Positions 1 through 7,905 of a stretch of 64,000 nt of DNA are shown piece by piece. Every line of letters begins with the position of its first letter. The first letter of the stretch is position 1. The position numbers and the translations under genes were made by a program. Source of the stretch: Oscillatoria salina IIICB1 (lineage in GTDB: Bacteria; Cyanobacteriota; Cyanobacteriia; Cyanobacteriales; SIO1D9); the NCBI RefSeq assembly GCF_020144665.1, contig NZ_JAAHBQ010000013.1, positions 1-64,000 of the forward strand. The letters run 5' to 3'. The notes beneath the pieces were generated by a model, which ran no database searches, was not told where the DNA came from, and saw only the letters and a list, made by a program, of their open reading frames with translations.

Positions 1-4
1 ATTT

Positions 5-1120
5 ATGACTGATTTTCCCGTCGAACCAACAATTTTAGTCGCTCGAATTAGGCAATTAGAAAGACAACATAATTCTTTTAAGAAATATTTACTAAAGCTT
101 AAGCACGAATTAGAAGAATTAACAGAAAAATTTAACAATCACGTCGAGGGGGAAAGTGGCGATCGCTTATCCGCTACTCCCAAATTAGATACACAAACCC
201 CGGAGTTTGTCAACCGTCTTAGTGACGAAGAATTCCAAGTTGAGCGGATTTTGTTATTACTCGGCTTTTACGCAGACGAAGAAAAAATTGAAAAACCTGC
301 CATTTCTGCTGAAGAATTTAAGCAGCGAAAAAACCAGGGACAAAAAGATTTTTCTGGGCTTAATTTAGCGGGAATAAATTTAACTGAAGAATGGCTCGAT
401 GTTAACTTCAGCAAAGCTAATTTAGCACAAGCAAGGTTAAGTCGTTGTTTGATAGACTCGCTTAATCTCGATGGTGCAAATTTAAAAGGAGCCGACTTGA
501 GTGGAGTAACTACTAACCATCGTAGTCGCAAAGGTTATTATCCAGCAACAATGAAGGAGGCAAATCTTGAAAATGCCAACCTGAATAAAGCGCAATTACA
601 ATGTGCAATATTAGCCAAAGCAAATTTAACCAAAGCTACTCTTAGCGAAGCTAATTTATGGAAAGCAGATTTAAGCGGAGCTAACTTACGTGGAGCCAAT
701 TTAACTAAAGCAAGATTATTTAATACCACTTTTGGTATAGCTAATTTGGAGAAAGCAAATCTCAATCAAGCTCTTTACAACAAAGAAACTTTGTTTCCTC
801 CCAACTTCGATATTACCAAAACAGGTGCTTATTTAATTGCGCCTGCTAGCTCACTACAAAAAGCCAATTTAGTTGGTGTAATCTTAAAAGAAATAAATTT
901 AAGTGGAGCAGATTTACAAGAGGCAGACTTGCGAGGAGCATCTCTTTGTGGTGCAGATTTACGGGGAGTTGATTTTACTAAAGCAGATTTGCGTGCAGCT
1001 AACTTCAATAGAGCAGATTTAACTGGTGCAAACCTAACAGAAGCTAAACTAGGTGGTACTATTTTACTAGGTGCAAAACTAACAGGAGCAATTATGCCCG
1101 ATGGAACAATTCATGAGTAG
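5..1120 (+). CDS. Pentapeptide-repeat protein with N-terminal coiled coil (paralogue A)
   Basis: A 371-residue protein. Residues 10-45 are charged and heptad-like (coiled coil). A conserved block follows (LSDEEFQVERILLLLGFYAD, about 72-92). From about 115 to the end it is built of A(D/N)LxX pentapeptide repeats, which fold as a right-handed quadrilateral beta-helix. One non-repeat insert at about 255-285 (YNKETLFPPNFDITKTGAYL) breaks the helix. No signal peptide or membrane segment is seen, so it is probably cytosolic. It is followed 99 bp later by a paralogue with the same N-terminal block and the same last residues (AKLTGAI then MPDGTIHE), so this is a tandem duplication. The biochemical role is unknown; such proteins usually act as scaffolds or binding surfaces. 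Confidence 0.9.
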   Translation: MTDFPVEPTILVARIRQLERQHNSFKKYLLKLKHELEELTEKFNNHVEGESGDRLSATPKLDTQTPEFVNRLSDEEFQVERILLLLGFYADEEKIEKPAISAEEFKQRKNQGQKDFSGLNLAGINLTEEWLDVNFSKANLAQARLSRCLIDSLNLDGANLKGADLSGVTTNHRSRKGYYPATMKEANLENANLNKAQLQCAILAKANLTKATLSEANLWKADLSGANLRGANLTKARLFNTTFGIANLEKANLNQALYNKETLFPPNFDITKTGAYLIAPASSLQKANLVGVILKEINLSGADLQEADLRGASLCGADLRGVDFTKADLRAANFNRADLTGANLTEAKLGGTILLGAKLTGAIMPDGTIHE

Positions 1121-1219
1121 ATGAAGTGGACAGAAATTGCTTTGTTTAGTCTGAGTTTTACAGTCATATCCTTGAATAATTTTTAGTCAATTTATCTCAT
1201 TATTATTAGGTATAAACTA

Positions 1220-2200
1220 ATGAATGAATCACCAATACCTCAAATAGATGTAAACGTAAGAATTGCTAAGTTGGAAAAAGAGCATAATTTGCTTAAAAAA
1301 TACTTAGTAAAACTGAAACGCCAAGTAGAAAAGTTAACTGAAAAAATTAACGGCGAATCTAGAGAAAGTGATGAGGGAGCGAGTAACCAAATTCCTGAAT
1401 TAAATACACAAATTCCGGAAAAAGTCAACTATTTTAGTGACGAGGAATTGCAAGTTGAGCGAATTTTGTTGTTAGTCGGCTTCTACGCAGATGATGAAAC
1501 AATTGAAAAACCTGCCATTTCTGCTGAAGAATTAGTGCAGCGATACAATAAGGGAGAAAGAGATTTTTCTGGGCTTAATTTAGCTGGAATTAATCTCAGT
1601 GGTGCTAATTTATCTGGGGGAAATTTTATAGATACTAATTTACAACAAGCAAATTTAAGTTCAGCAGATTTAACAAACTGCGACTTTAGTGATGCTAACT
1701 TAATTAGTGCTGATTTAACCAAGGCAAATTTACGAACTGCGAAACTTTTACAAACGAATCTTAGTAGAGCAAATTTAAGTAAAGCAAACCTAATTGGTGC
1801 TAATTTAACTGCTGCTAACCTTAGTAATACCAATTTAACAGAGGCAAACTTGGAAGCTAATTTAACCGCAGCCGATTTAAGTGAGGCAAATTTGAAAAGA
1901 GCTACATTTGGAAGGGTAAATTTAAGCGGTGCAATCTTGAGAAAAACCAATTTAGTTGGTGTAGTTCTTCAAAGAAACTTAGCCGGAGTGGACTTGAGTG
2001 AAGCAAAACTTTGTGGTGCAACTTTGTGTGTTTCAAAATTAAATGAAGCTAATCTAAGTTTAGCCGATCTTCGAGGAGTAAATTTTACACAAGCTAACTT
2101 AGAAAAAGCAAACTTTAAAGGAGCAAATTTAGGTGGAGCAATTTTCGATCAAGCAAAACTAACAGGGGCAATTATGCCGGATGGAACAATTCATGAGTAA
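1220..2200 (+). CDS. Pentapeptide-repeat protein with N-terminal coiled coil (paralogue B)
   Basis: A 326-residue tandem paralogue of the upstream gene. It shares the coiled coil (LEKEHNLLKKYLVKLKRQVEKL), the block FSDEELQVERILLLVGFYAD and the C-terminus MPDGTIHE. The pentapeptide tract runs from about 120 to 325 and lacks the insert present in paralogue A. The 5-residue periodicity slips by one residue at two places (ANLE followed directly by ANLTA, and VLQR followed by NLAGV). This looks like two in-frame one-codon losses that would put kinks in the beta-helix. A strong hairpin terminator follows. Function unknown. Confidence 0.9.
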   Translation: MNESPIPQIDVNVRIAKLEKEHNLLKKYLVKLKRQVEKLTEKINGESRESDEGASNQIPELNTQIPEKVNYFSDEELQVERILLLVGFYADDETIEKPAISAEELVQRYNKGERDFSGLNLAGINLSGANLSGGNFIDTNLQQANLSSADLTNCDFSDANLISADLTKANLRTAKLLQTNLSRANLSKANLIGANLTAANLSNTNLTEANLEANLTAADLSEANLKRATFGRVNLSGAILRKTNLVGVVLQRNLAGVDLSEAKLCGATLCVSKLNEANLSLADLRGVNFTQANLEKANFKGANLGGAIFDQAKLTGAIMPDGTIHE

Positions 2201-2242
2201 GGAAAAAAGATGTTTAATAAATTAATACTTAGACAAACAAAA

Positions 2243-2272
2243 ATTCCCCCGAGGTGGGGGAATGTGTTTTTT
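2243..2272 (+). terminator. Rho-independent terminator after the pentapeptide pair
   Basis: A perfect 8-bp stem ATTCCCCC / GGGGGAAT with loop GAGGT is followed by GTG and six T. It lies 42 bp after the pentapeptide stop codon. It also sits just beyond the end of the convergent tautomerase gene. Confidence 0.8.
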
Positions 2273-2283
2273 GAAGTTAGTTA

Positions 2284-2637
2284 TTAAGCAAAGGTTGCGC
2301 CATTCCAGCCCCACATATGTCTTTCGGCATCGTTGAATTCAATATAGATGCGATTAATTGGTACGCCGAGTTTTTCAGTAATTTGCTGGCAAAAATCTTG
2401 ACTCATAGCTTCTGTTTGGGCTGGTGTCATTTTGCCAATACTTTTTACTTCGACAAAACAGGTTGGTTCGATAGTTCCGGCAAAAGTCATTGGTACGCCT
2501 GATTCAAAGGCTGTCATAACGTAAGATTCCGGTTTTCCGAGATGTTTTGCTAGTTTAGCGGAAAGGGTTTTAAGTAGTCCTTCAACTAAGGCTTTTTCTT
2601 GGGCTTCAACTGAAGATTGTACTTTGATTAGTGGCAT
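2284..2637 (-). CDS. MIF-like tautomerase (phenylpyruvate tautomerase MIF-related)
   Basis: A 117-residue protein, the usual size of the macrophage migration inhibitory factor / D-dopachrome tautomerase family. It starts MPLIKVQSS, giving the catalytic Pro1 after Met removal. The family pattern continues with ESYVMTAFESGVPMTFAGT and ends with INRIYIEFNDAERHMWGWNGATFA. These trimeric cytosolic enzymes tautomerise phenylpyruvate-like keto/enol substrates; the physiological substrate in cyanobacteria is unknown. A flavin reductase gene lies 44 bp upstream on the same strand, so they are probably co-transcribed. Confidence 0.9.
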   Translation of the reverse strand: MPLIKVQSSVEAQEKALVEGLLKTLSAKLAKHLGKPESYVMTAFESGVPMTFAGTIEPTCFVEVKSIGKMTPAQTEAMSQDFCQQITEKLGVPINRIYIEFNDAERHMWGWNGATFA

Positions 2638-2681
2638 ATTTTTCTCACTTTGAAGTTAATAGCTAAGAGATGTTTAGAGAT

Positions 2682-3164
2682 TTAGCCGCCATAGTTCCAA
2701 CCTGTCGTTTCTAGTAATAATTGAGAACCTTCGCGGTGTACGCCCGAACCGATAACTTCAGCAACAAATACAGTATGGTCGCCTTTTTCGATGCGATCGA
2801 CAACTTTACATTCGATATAACCGAGAGAATCTTTAATAATTGGGCAGCCTGTTTCTGCACCTGGGTAAAATTCTACATCTTCTAATTTATCACCAACGCG
2901 ACGCTTGGGCTGAAAGAACTTTGCTGCCATATCTTTTTGTTCGCTGTCGAGGAAGGAAACGCTGAATAAAGCAGTGTTTTTAATCATGGCATGGGAACCG
3001 GAATCTTGCTTGACACAAGCTACTACCAGTGGCGGTTTAAACGAGGACTGGGTTAACCAACTGAGGGTAAAACCGTTCATTTCGTCGCCATCTTTAACCC
3101 CGCAGATGTAAAGTCCGTGGGGGATTTTTCGGAGCATGGTTTTTTTCGCTTGTTCGTCTAGCAT
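2682..3164 (-). CDS. Flavin reductase-like FMN-binding protein
   Basis: A 160-residue protein matching the flavin_reduct (FMN-binding split-barrel) fold, with the hallmark run MNGFTLSWLTQSSFKPPLVVACV (about 29-51) and SVSFLDSEQKDMAAKFF. It resembles the stand-alone form of the C-terminal module of cyanobacterial diflavin flavodiiron proteins. It probably reduces FMN with NAD(P)H or carries FMN for a partner. It sits upstream of the tautomerase on the same strand. The partner oxygenase or flavoprotein is not evident nearby. Confidence 0.85.
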   Translation of the reverse strand: MLDEQAKKTMLRKIPHGLYICGVKDGDEMNGFTLSWLTQSSFKPPLVVACVKQDSGSHAMIKNTALFSVSFLDSEQKDMAAKFFQPKRRVGDKLEDVEFYPGAETGCPIIKDSLGYIECKVVDRIEKGDHTVFVAEVIGSGVHREGSQLLLETTGWNYGG

Positions 3165-3290
3165 AAGTTCTCCTATCGATTTGATGTTAGTTTACCAATC
3201 TTTACGCAATTATTCGATTATCCCTAGGAGGGAGAGTGTGGAGGGGAGATTGTCATCTGGTGGGATTTTAGTTTCCACTGCTGGATGAGA

Positions 3291-3575
3291 TCAAGCAAAA
3301 AGTTTGTCTGAGTTAACGGGAAAAGTGGCGATCGCTCTTTTTTTGAGAGAGATTTTAATTTTGTTCGCTAGTCGCAGTTGCGCAACTGGTTCGACGAGTA
3401 AGTCACGATTTGAGAGAACTCCTTCAGCGACATCTTCACTAAAACAACGGATATGCAAAACTCGCCAACTTCGGAAAACTTTACATTTACCCAGGATTTT
3501 TAGCTGTCGCAGTTCTTTTTGGTTCTCTCGATAGAAATCCCAAATGAGTTTAGTTAATTGAGAAGGTCGGTTCAT
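3291..3575 (-). CDS. Hypothetical protein, 94 aa
   Basis: An open frame of 94 codons with an ATG start (MNRPSQLTKLIWDFYRENQ). It is basic and has no membrane segment or recognised domain. A 76-codon frame on the opposite strand overlaps it. I prefer this frame because its N-terminus reads like a normal amphipathic protein and the other strand gives Arg/Ser-rich low-quality sequence. It stands alone between the flavin reductase and peroxiredoxin genes. Function unknown. Confidence 0.55.
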   Translation of the reverse strand: MNRPSQLTKLIWDFYRENQKELRQLKILGKCKVFRSWRVLHIRCFSEDVAEGVLSNRDLLVEPVAQLRLANKIKISLKKRAIATFPVNSDKLFA

Positions 3576-3873
3576 GTCCGGTTCGTCTTGTTTGCTAATT
3601 CAACACCAAAGCCAGGAAGTTGATTTACGGACTTCAGCTTTTTTTGGTATAGTTTCTCCCTTTAATAACTATTGAAACTTATTTGTCTAGCTAATGGGCT
3701 GGGACTGAAAAAAGATTTAACCACAGTGTTGCTCTAACGTAAAGAAACGCGAAGAAACGATCGCGCCCAACCTCTCAAATTGTCTAGAAATATTATAAAC
3801 GTCTAAAATCCGATCGGAAAAACGTATTTTTGTGGCAAGATCGAAAATTGCTGCTATGTGGAGATTCTAAATT

Positions 3874-4512
3874 ATGGCACTGCGATTAGGCGATACCGTA
3901 CCAGATTTTACTCAAGCTTCTAGCATGGGCGAAATTTCCTTTCACGAGTGGGCTGGAGATAGCTGGGTAGTTCTCTTTTCTCACCCGGCTGACTACACCC
4001 CAGTTTGCACCACCGAATTAGGAATGGTTGCTAAACTCAAGTCAGAATTTGACAAGCGTAACGTCAAAACCCTAGCACTCAGCGTTGATGATACCGAATC
4101 TCATCAAGGTTGGATCAAAGATATAGAAGAAACCCAGAATACTACTGTCAACTATCCCATCTTGGCAGACCCAGACCGCAAGGTTTCCGATCTTTACGAC
4201 ATGATCCACCCCAACGCGGACAATAGCTTAACAGTTCGTTCCGTCTTCATCATCGATCCTAGCAAAAAACTGCGCTTAGTCATCACCTATCCGGCTAGCA
4301 CTGGGCGTAACTTTGACGAAATTTTGCGGGTAATTGATTCTCTCCAATTAACCGACAACTACAAAGTTGCTACTCCAGTTAACTGGACAGATGGCGGTGA
4401 TTGCGTGATTGTTCCTTCGATTAAAGATCCTCAAGAGTTAAAAGAACGTTTCCCCAAAGGATACGAAGAAGTAAAACCTTACTTGCGGATGACACCTCAA
4501 CCAAACAAATAA
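3874..4512 (+). CDS. 1-Cys peroxiredoxin (Prx6 type)
   Basis: A 212-residue protein, the usual Prx6 length. The peroxidatic site is SHPADYTPVCTTELG with Cys45, preceded by the Pro and Thr of the PxxxTxxC motif. The C-terminal dimerisation arm of the 1-Cys class is present (VATPVNWTDGGDCVIVPS). It reduces H2O2 and alkyl hydroperoxides in the cytosol using thiol donors. It is transcribed alone and a hairpin separates it from cysK. A 298-bp spacer lies upstream, in which I see no clear promoter or operator. Confidence 0.93.
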   Translation: MALRLGDTVPDFTQASSMGEISFHEWAGDSWVVLFSHPADYTPVCTTELGMVAKLKSEFDKRNVKTLALSVDDTESHQGWIKDIEETQNTTVNYPILADPDRKVSDLYDMIHPNADNSLTVRSVFIIDPSKKLRLVITYPASTGRNFDEILRVIDSLQLTDNYKVATPVNWTDGGDCVIVPSIKDPQELKERFPKGYEEVKPYLRMTPQPNK

Positions 4513-4543
4513 GAGGTATGGTTAACGCATAGATGTGGTAATT

Positions 4544-4572
4544 GTAGGGTGGGCATTATTTTGCTCACCCTA
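4544..4572. terminator. Hairpin between peroxiredoxin and cysK (GTAGGGTG-type repeat)
   Basis: An 11-bp stem (GTAGGGTGGGC paired with GCTCACCCTAC, one G-T wobble) with a 7-nt A/T loop lies 31 bp after the peroxiredoxin stop. GTAGGGTG-type hairpins recur at 16029-16093 and 29664-29687, so it is also a member of a dispersed palindrome family. There is no long T tract. Confidence 0.6.
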
Positions 4573-4612
4573 CTTAGTTTAACTAGCAAAAACATCAGAT
4601 TTAGCAGACATA

Positions 4613-5593
4613 ATGGATATTAAAAACGGTTTCGTTGATACAGTTGGCAATACACCTTTAATTCGCTTAAATAGCTTTAGTGAGGAAACAGGATGCGAAA
4701 TTTTAGGGAAAGCAGAATTTCTCAATCCCGGAGGGTCGGTAAAAGACCGTGCGGCTTTGTATATTATTGAAGATGCAGAAAAAAAAGGCTTGCTGAAACC
4801 AGGAGGTACTGTAGTAGAAGGAACTGCTGGGAATACCGGAATTGGTTTAGCCCACATTTGCAACGCGAAAGGTTACAAATGTTTGATAATTATTCCGGAA
4901 ACTCAGTCTCAGGAAAAAATCGATATGCTGAAAACCCTAGGGGCTGAAGTGCGTACTGTACCAGCCGTACCATATCGCGACCCTAATAATTATGTCAAGG
5001 TTTCTGGGCGTTTAGCTGAAGAAATGAATAATGCAATTTGGGCAAATCAGTTTGATAATTTAGCTAATCGACAAGCACATTATGAGACTACAGGACCCGA
5101 AATTTGGGCGCAAACTGATGGTACTATAAATGCTTGGGTCGCTGCAACTGGTACGGGTGGAACTTATGCTGGTGTAGCTATGTTTTTGAAAGAAAAGAAT
5201 CCCGATCTTAAATGTATTGTCGCCGATCCAATGGGTAGCGGACTTTATAGTTATGTGAAAACTGGGGAAATTAATCCTGAAGGTAGTTCGATTACTGAAG
5301 GAATTGGCAACAGTCGGATTACTGCTAATATGGAAGGGGTACCGATTGATGATGCGATTCAAGTTGATGACCAAGAATGTCTGAGGGTGGTTTATCAGTT
5401 ATTAGAAAAAGATGGTTTGTTTATGGGGGGTTCGGTCGGAATTAATGTCGGTGCTGCTTATGCTTTGGCTAAAGAAATGGGTCCAGGTCAAACAATTGTA
5501 ACTGTTCTTTGTGATGGTGGCAGTAGGTATCAATCTAGGTTGTACAATCGGGAATGGTTAGCTGAAAAAGGTCTTTTACCACCAGAAGTTTAA
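4613..5593 (+). CDS. cysK: Cysteine synthase A (O-acetylserine sulfhydrylase)
   Basis: A 326-residue fold-type II PLP enzyme. NPGGSVKDRAA holds the Schiff-base Lys44. EGTAGNTGIGLA is the substrate-binding loop, ATGTGGTYAG the phosphate-binding loop and GGSVGINVGAA the C-terminal motif. It makes L-cysteine from O-acetylserine and sulfide in the cytosol, so it is one of the sulfide-consuming activities in this window. It stands alone on its strand, with a hairpin on the upstream side. Confidence 0.93.
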   Translation: MDIKNGFVDTVGNTPLIRLNSFSEETGCEILGKAEFLNPGGSVKDRAALYIIEDAEKKGLLKPGGTVVEGTAGNTGIGLAHICNAKGYKCLIIIPETQSQEKIDMLKTLGAEVRTVPAVPYRDPNNYVKVSGRLAEEMNNAIWANQFDNLANRQAHYETTGPEIWAQTDGTINAWVAATGTGGTYAGVAMFLKEKNPDLKCIVADPMGSGLYSYVKTGEINPEGSSITEGIGNSRITANMEGVPIDDAIQVDDQECLRVVYQLLEKDGLFMGGSVGINVGAAYALAKEMGPGQTIVTVLCDGGSRYQSRLYNREWLAEKGLLPPEV

Positions 5594-5799
5594 ATCAGCG
5601 ATCGGTTACCAGTTATCAGTTAAGCTATGACGTATTTAATCTGAAGTAGTGAGAAAGATTTTCAAGGACAACATATGAATAAATGTTACTCTACATCACA
5701 TTCTGATGAAGCTTTGTAAAAAACTGTAATCAAAGCAATGAGCCAAAAATGAGAAAGCTAGAATAAAAGTATAAATACTCAACCAATGAGGAGGACGCT

Positions 5800-5997
5800 A
5801 TGAAACTCAATTCGATGATTGGTGCAGTTTTAGTAACAGCGATCGCTCTCTCAGCCGTACCAGCGATCGCCTGGGGTCGCCTCAATTCTCACGATTATAG
5901 CAACCAAAATGTTACCGATACTGTGATGCCAAACCACTATGGTGGAAATCACGGCGGAACCCATCGGGGTAGACTGAATAGGCATGGTGGATGCTAG
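5800..5997 (+). CDS. Small secreted Gly/His-rich protein, 65 aa
   Basis: A strong ribosome-binding site (GAGGAGG) precedes the ATG. Residues 1-24 form a signal peptide (MKLNSMIGAVLVTAIALSA, cleavage near AIA). The mature part, about 40 residues, is rich in Asn, Gly and His (HYGGNHGGTHRGRLNRHGGC) and ends in a single Cys. It is probably periplasmic and possibly metal-binding; that is inference from composition only. Function unknown. Confidence 0.65.
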   Translation: MKLNSMIGAVLVTAIALSAVPAIAWGRLNSHDYSNQNVTDTVMPNHYGGNHGGTHRGRLNRHGGC

Positions 5998-6083
5998 TTA
6001 TTAGAAAACTCCCCAGAATGACTAAACAAACTACCAGTTTAGGTTTCAACCTGCTTGTTACCCCATAAGTGCAAGATTGCCAA

Positions 6084-6108
6084 GAAAAAGGCGTAGCATG
6101 GCTACGTC
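6084..6108 (-). terminator. Terminator for the ygfZ-like gene
   Basis: Read on the minus strand, the stem ACGTAGC / GCTACGC with loop CAT is followed by five T. It lies about 30 bp after the ygfZ-like stop. The secreted-protein gene converges from the other side. Confidence 0.6.
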
Positions 6109-6137
6109 TTCTAAATGACAATTGAGACTGAGAATTT

Positions 6138-7187
6138 TTACTTTTCTGGTTGATAATATTCGTGGGTTAAGAAAGGTACATCAACTAATTCTCCCGTTGT
6201 GTTTCCTACCTCAAGTTTTAAACCTACACTACCTGCTTTTGTTCGCACGTAAGCTAAACCAAATGCGCCTTCGGGAGTGTCGGCATAGCTGGTTAAAGTG
6301 CCAACTTTTTCGCCGTTAACTGTGATAATTGTTCCTGGTTCTACGGGGGCGGCTAGTCGAATTCCTCGAAGTTGTTGTTTGACACCTTTGTAAGTATTTA
6401 AACGCGCAATTGTTTCTTGACCAATGTAACAACCTTTGGTAAAAGAAATTGCTTGCCACAAACCTGCTTCGAGGGGGTTATAATCTTCGGTAAGTTCTCG
6501 ATTTGGTGTTGGTCTTCCTTGCCAGACACGCAGTTTTTCCCAGACATTTTCGCCTATGGGAATTGCTCCCGCAGCCGCAATTCTTGACCATATTTCTGCT
6601 GCTTTGTCAAGAGGAATAATGAAAGTGTAACCGGGAATTGCTAAACCACTACCAACAGCAAGGCGCACATCTTGAAAAAGTTGATGAGTGGCGTTTGGTT
6701 GACCAATTATGGCTTCCATGTTTAGTTTGGTTAAAATTTGCTCGCTGGCGGAACCAATTAAGCTAAAAATAGCATATTGGGCGGAGAGATTGGCTAATTT
6801 TACGCGATCCATGGGGAAAAGATAGCGGTCTAACCAGGACATGATTTTTTCTGATTGACCGGGAGAAATTAAGAGTAAAGCGCTATCTTCGGTGGTGTAA
6901 ACTGTAGCTAAATCAATTGTGCGTGCGGTTGAGTTAACAAAAATTGTTTCGCAGCCTTGTCCTGGTTGAAGTGATTTGATGTCGTTAGTAGTTTGATTGT
7001 GGAGGAAAGTTAAACGATCGCTGTCGCTAACTTCAATTATGCCCCAGTGAGAGCGATCGCACAAGGCAACACCCTCGGTGGCAGCTTGGAAAGCTTCGCG
7101 ATCGTTACCAAAACTGGTTGGCGTGCTAGAATCTTCAGTAAAGATTGCTCCTGCTTGAGTTTGTATTTCTGTTAATTTTGGGGTCAT
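6138..7187 (-). CDS. ygfZ: YgfZ/GcvT-type folate-binding protein
   Basis: A 349-residue protein of the COG0354 family. The signature K-G-C-Y-x-G-Q-E is present (KGCYIGQE, 251-257), with the GcvT-like N-terminal barrel before it. The family binds tetrahydrofolate and helps assemble or repair a subset of [4Fe-4S] enzymes through the Cys of this motif. That fits a window containing many Fe-S proteins, but there is no direct operon link. Start ATG; cytosolic. Confidence 0.9.
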   Translation of the reverse strand: MTPKLTEIQTQAGAIFTEDSSTPTSFGNDREAFQAATEGVALCDRSHWGIIEVSDSDRLTFLHNQTTNDIKSLQPGQGCETIFVNSTARTIDLATVYTTEDSALLLISPGQSEKIMSWLDRYLFPMDRVKLANLSAQYAIFSLIGSASEQILTKLNMEAIIGQPNATHQLFQDVRLAVGSGLAIPGYTFIIPLDKAAEIWSRIAAAGAIPIGENVWEKLRVWQGRPTPNRELTEDYNPLEAGLWQAISFTKGCYIGQETIARLNTYKGVKQQLRGIRLAAPVEPGTIITVNGEKVGTLTSYADTPEGAFGLAYVRTKAGSVGLKLEVGNTTGELVDVPFLTHEYYQPEK

Positions 7188-7309
7188 AGTTGAAATTTCA
7201 GGATAGGAACCACAGATGAACGCAGATCAACGCGGATGATTGAACTTAGATTGCTTAGTTTATCCTTAATTTAGCATTTAGATAAGTTTTTCTTTCTGGC
7301 AAGCATTTT

Positions 7310-7711
7310 TTAGTTTGAAGGGAGATTAGCAAATAAAGTTTCAATAGTTTGTTTGGTTTTGGCTTCTAATTTTTCCCAGTCTACATCTCCAGTTTCGTCA
7401 ATTAAATTAGTATCAATTTCAACTTCGCTAGTGGCAGAAGTGTCTTCTTCAGCAACATATAATAAATCTCGATTGTAATTGCGAAAACAGATTTGAAAAC
7501 AAAGACTCCAAAGATCCACTGTTACAGTACAATCTTTGTGAGTTAAAATGAGGCGATCGCCAGGAAGTGGTGTTTCAGTTTTTTCGTAGTTACCTTTCCA
7601 GTTGCCTTTTTCTAACTGTTTGCGAAGGTTATCGACGACTCTAATATATGCTGGTTGCATCAAGAGTTGGGCTTGTTCCCAAGCTTGGATATCTTTAAAT
7701 GTTGGTTTCAT
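7310..7711 (-). CDS. Hypothetical protein, 133 aa
   Basis: An acidic protein of 133 residues starting MKPTFKDIQAWEQAQLLMQPAYIRVVDNLRKQ. It has no signal peptide or membrane segment. The middle (DRLILTHKDCTVTVDLWSLCFQICF) looks like beta-strands. I believe it is a conserved cyanobacterial protein of unknown function, judged by its sound coding character and good ATG; I do not recognise a named domain. It stands alone, downstream of and on the opposite strand to the kinase gene. Confidence 0.75.
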   Translation of the reverse strand: MKPTFKDIQAWEQAQLLMQPAYIRVVDNLRKQLEKGNWKGNYEKTETPLPGDRLILTHKDCTVTVDLWSLCFQICFRNYNRDLLYVAEEDTSATSEVEIDTNLIDETGDVDWEKLEAKTKQTIETLFANLPSN

Positions 7712-7730
7712 AGTTTAGTTAGCGGTTAGT

Positions 7731-7860
7731 AATTGGGGACTGGGAATTCAGTTATCAGTGAACAGTTAGCAGGTAGCCGCATTTACCAATTATCAGTTTA
7801 TACTCCTTGTCATCCTCATCCCAATCCCTAATCCCCAGTCCCTAATCCCCAGTCCCCCCA
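7731..7860. repeat. Degenerate heptamer repeats (TGGGGAC / AGTTATC types)
   Basis: The spacer before the kinase gene holds ATTGGGGACTGGGA, then CAGTTATCAGTGAACAGTTAG, and after about 60 bp the complementary C-rich series (CCCAATCCC, TAATCCCCAGTCCC repeated). The two arms can pair imperfectly. Similar tracts occur at 30051-30090, 45903-45957 and 55061-55215. This is the short tandemly repeated repetitive type of sequence common in cyanobacteria. Confidence 0.75.
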
Positions 7861-7905
7861 CAAGTGTGTAAAGATTAAAAGTTAGAAACATAAACCGATG
7901 TTCTT

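Noticed and set aside
268-1950. Minus-strand open frames opposite the pentapeptide genes (268-531, 538-765, 1483-1950)
   Set aside because: They mirror the codon periodicity of the repeat genes, giving KFAxxK-type low-complexity protein, and have no ribosome-binding sites.
3304-3534. Plus-strand 76-codon frame opposite the 94-aa hypothetical
   Set aside because: Ser/Arg-rich product with no coding character; the minus-strand frame is more convincing.
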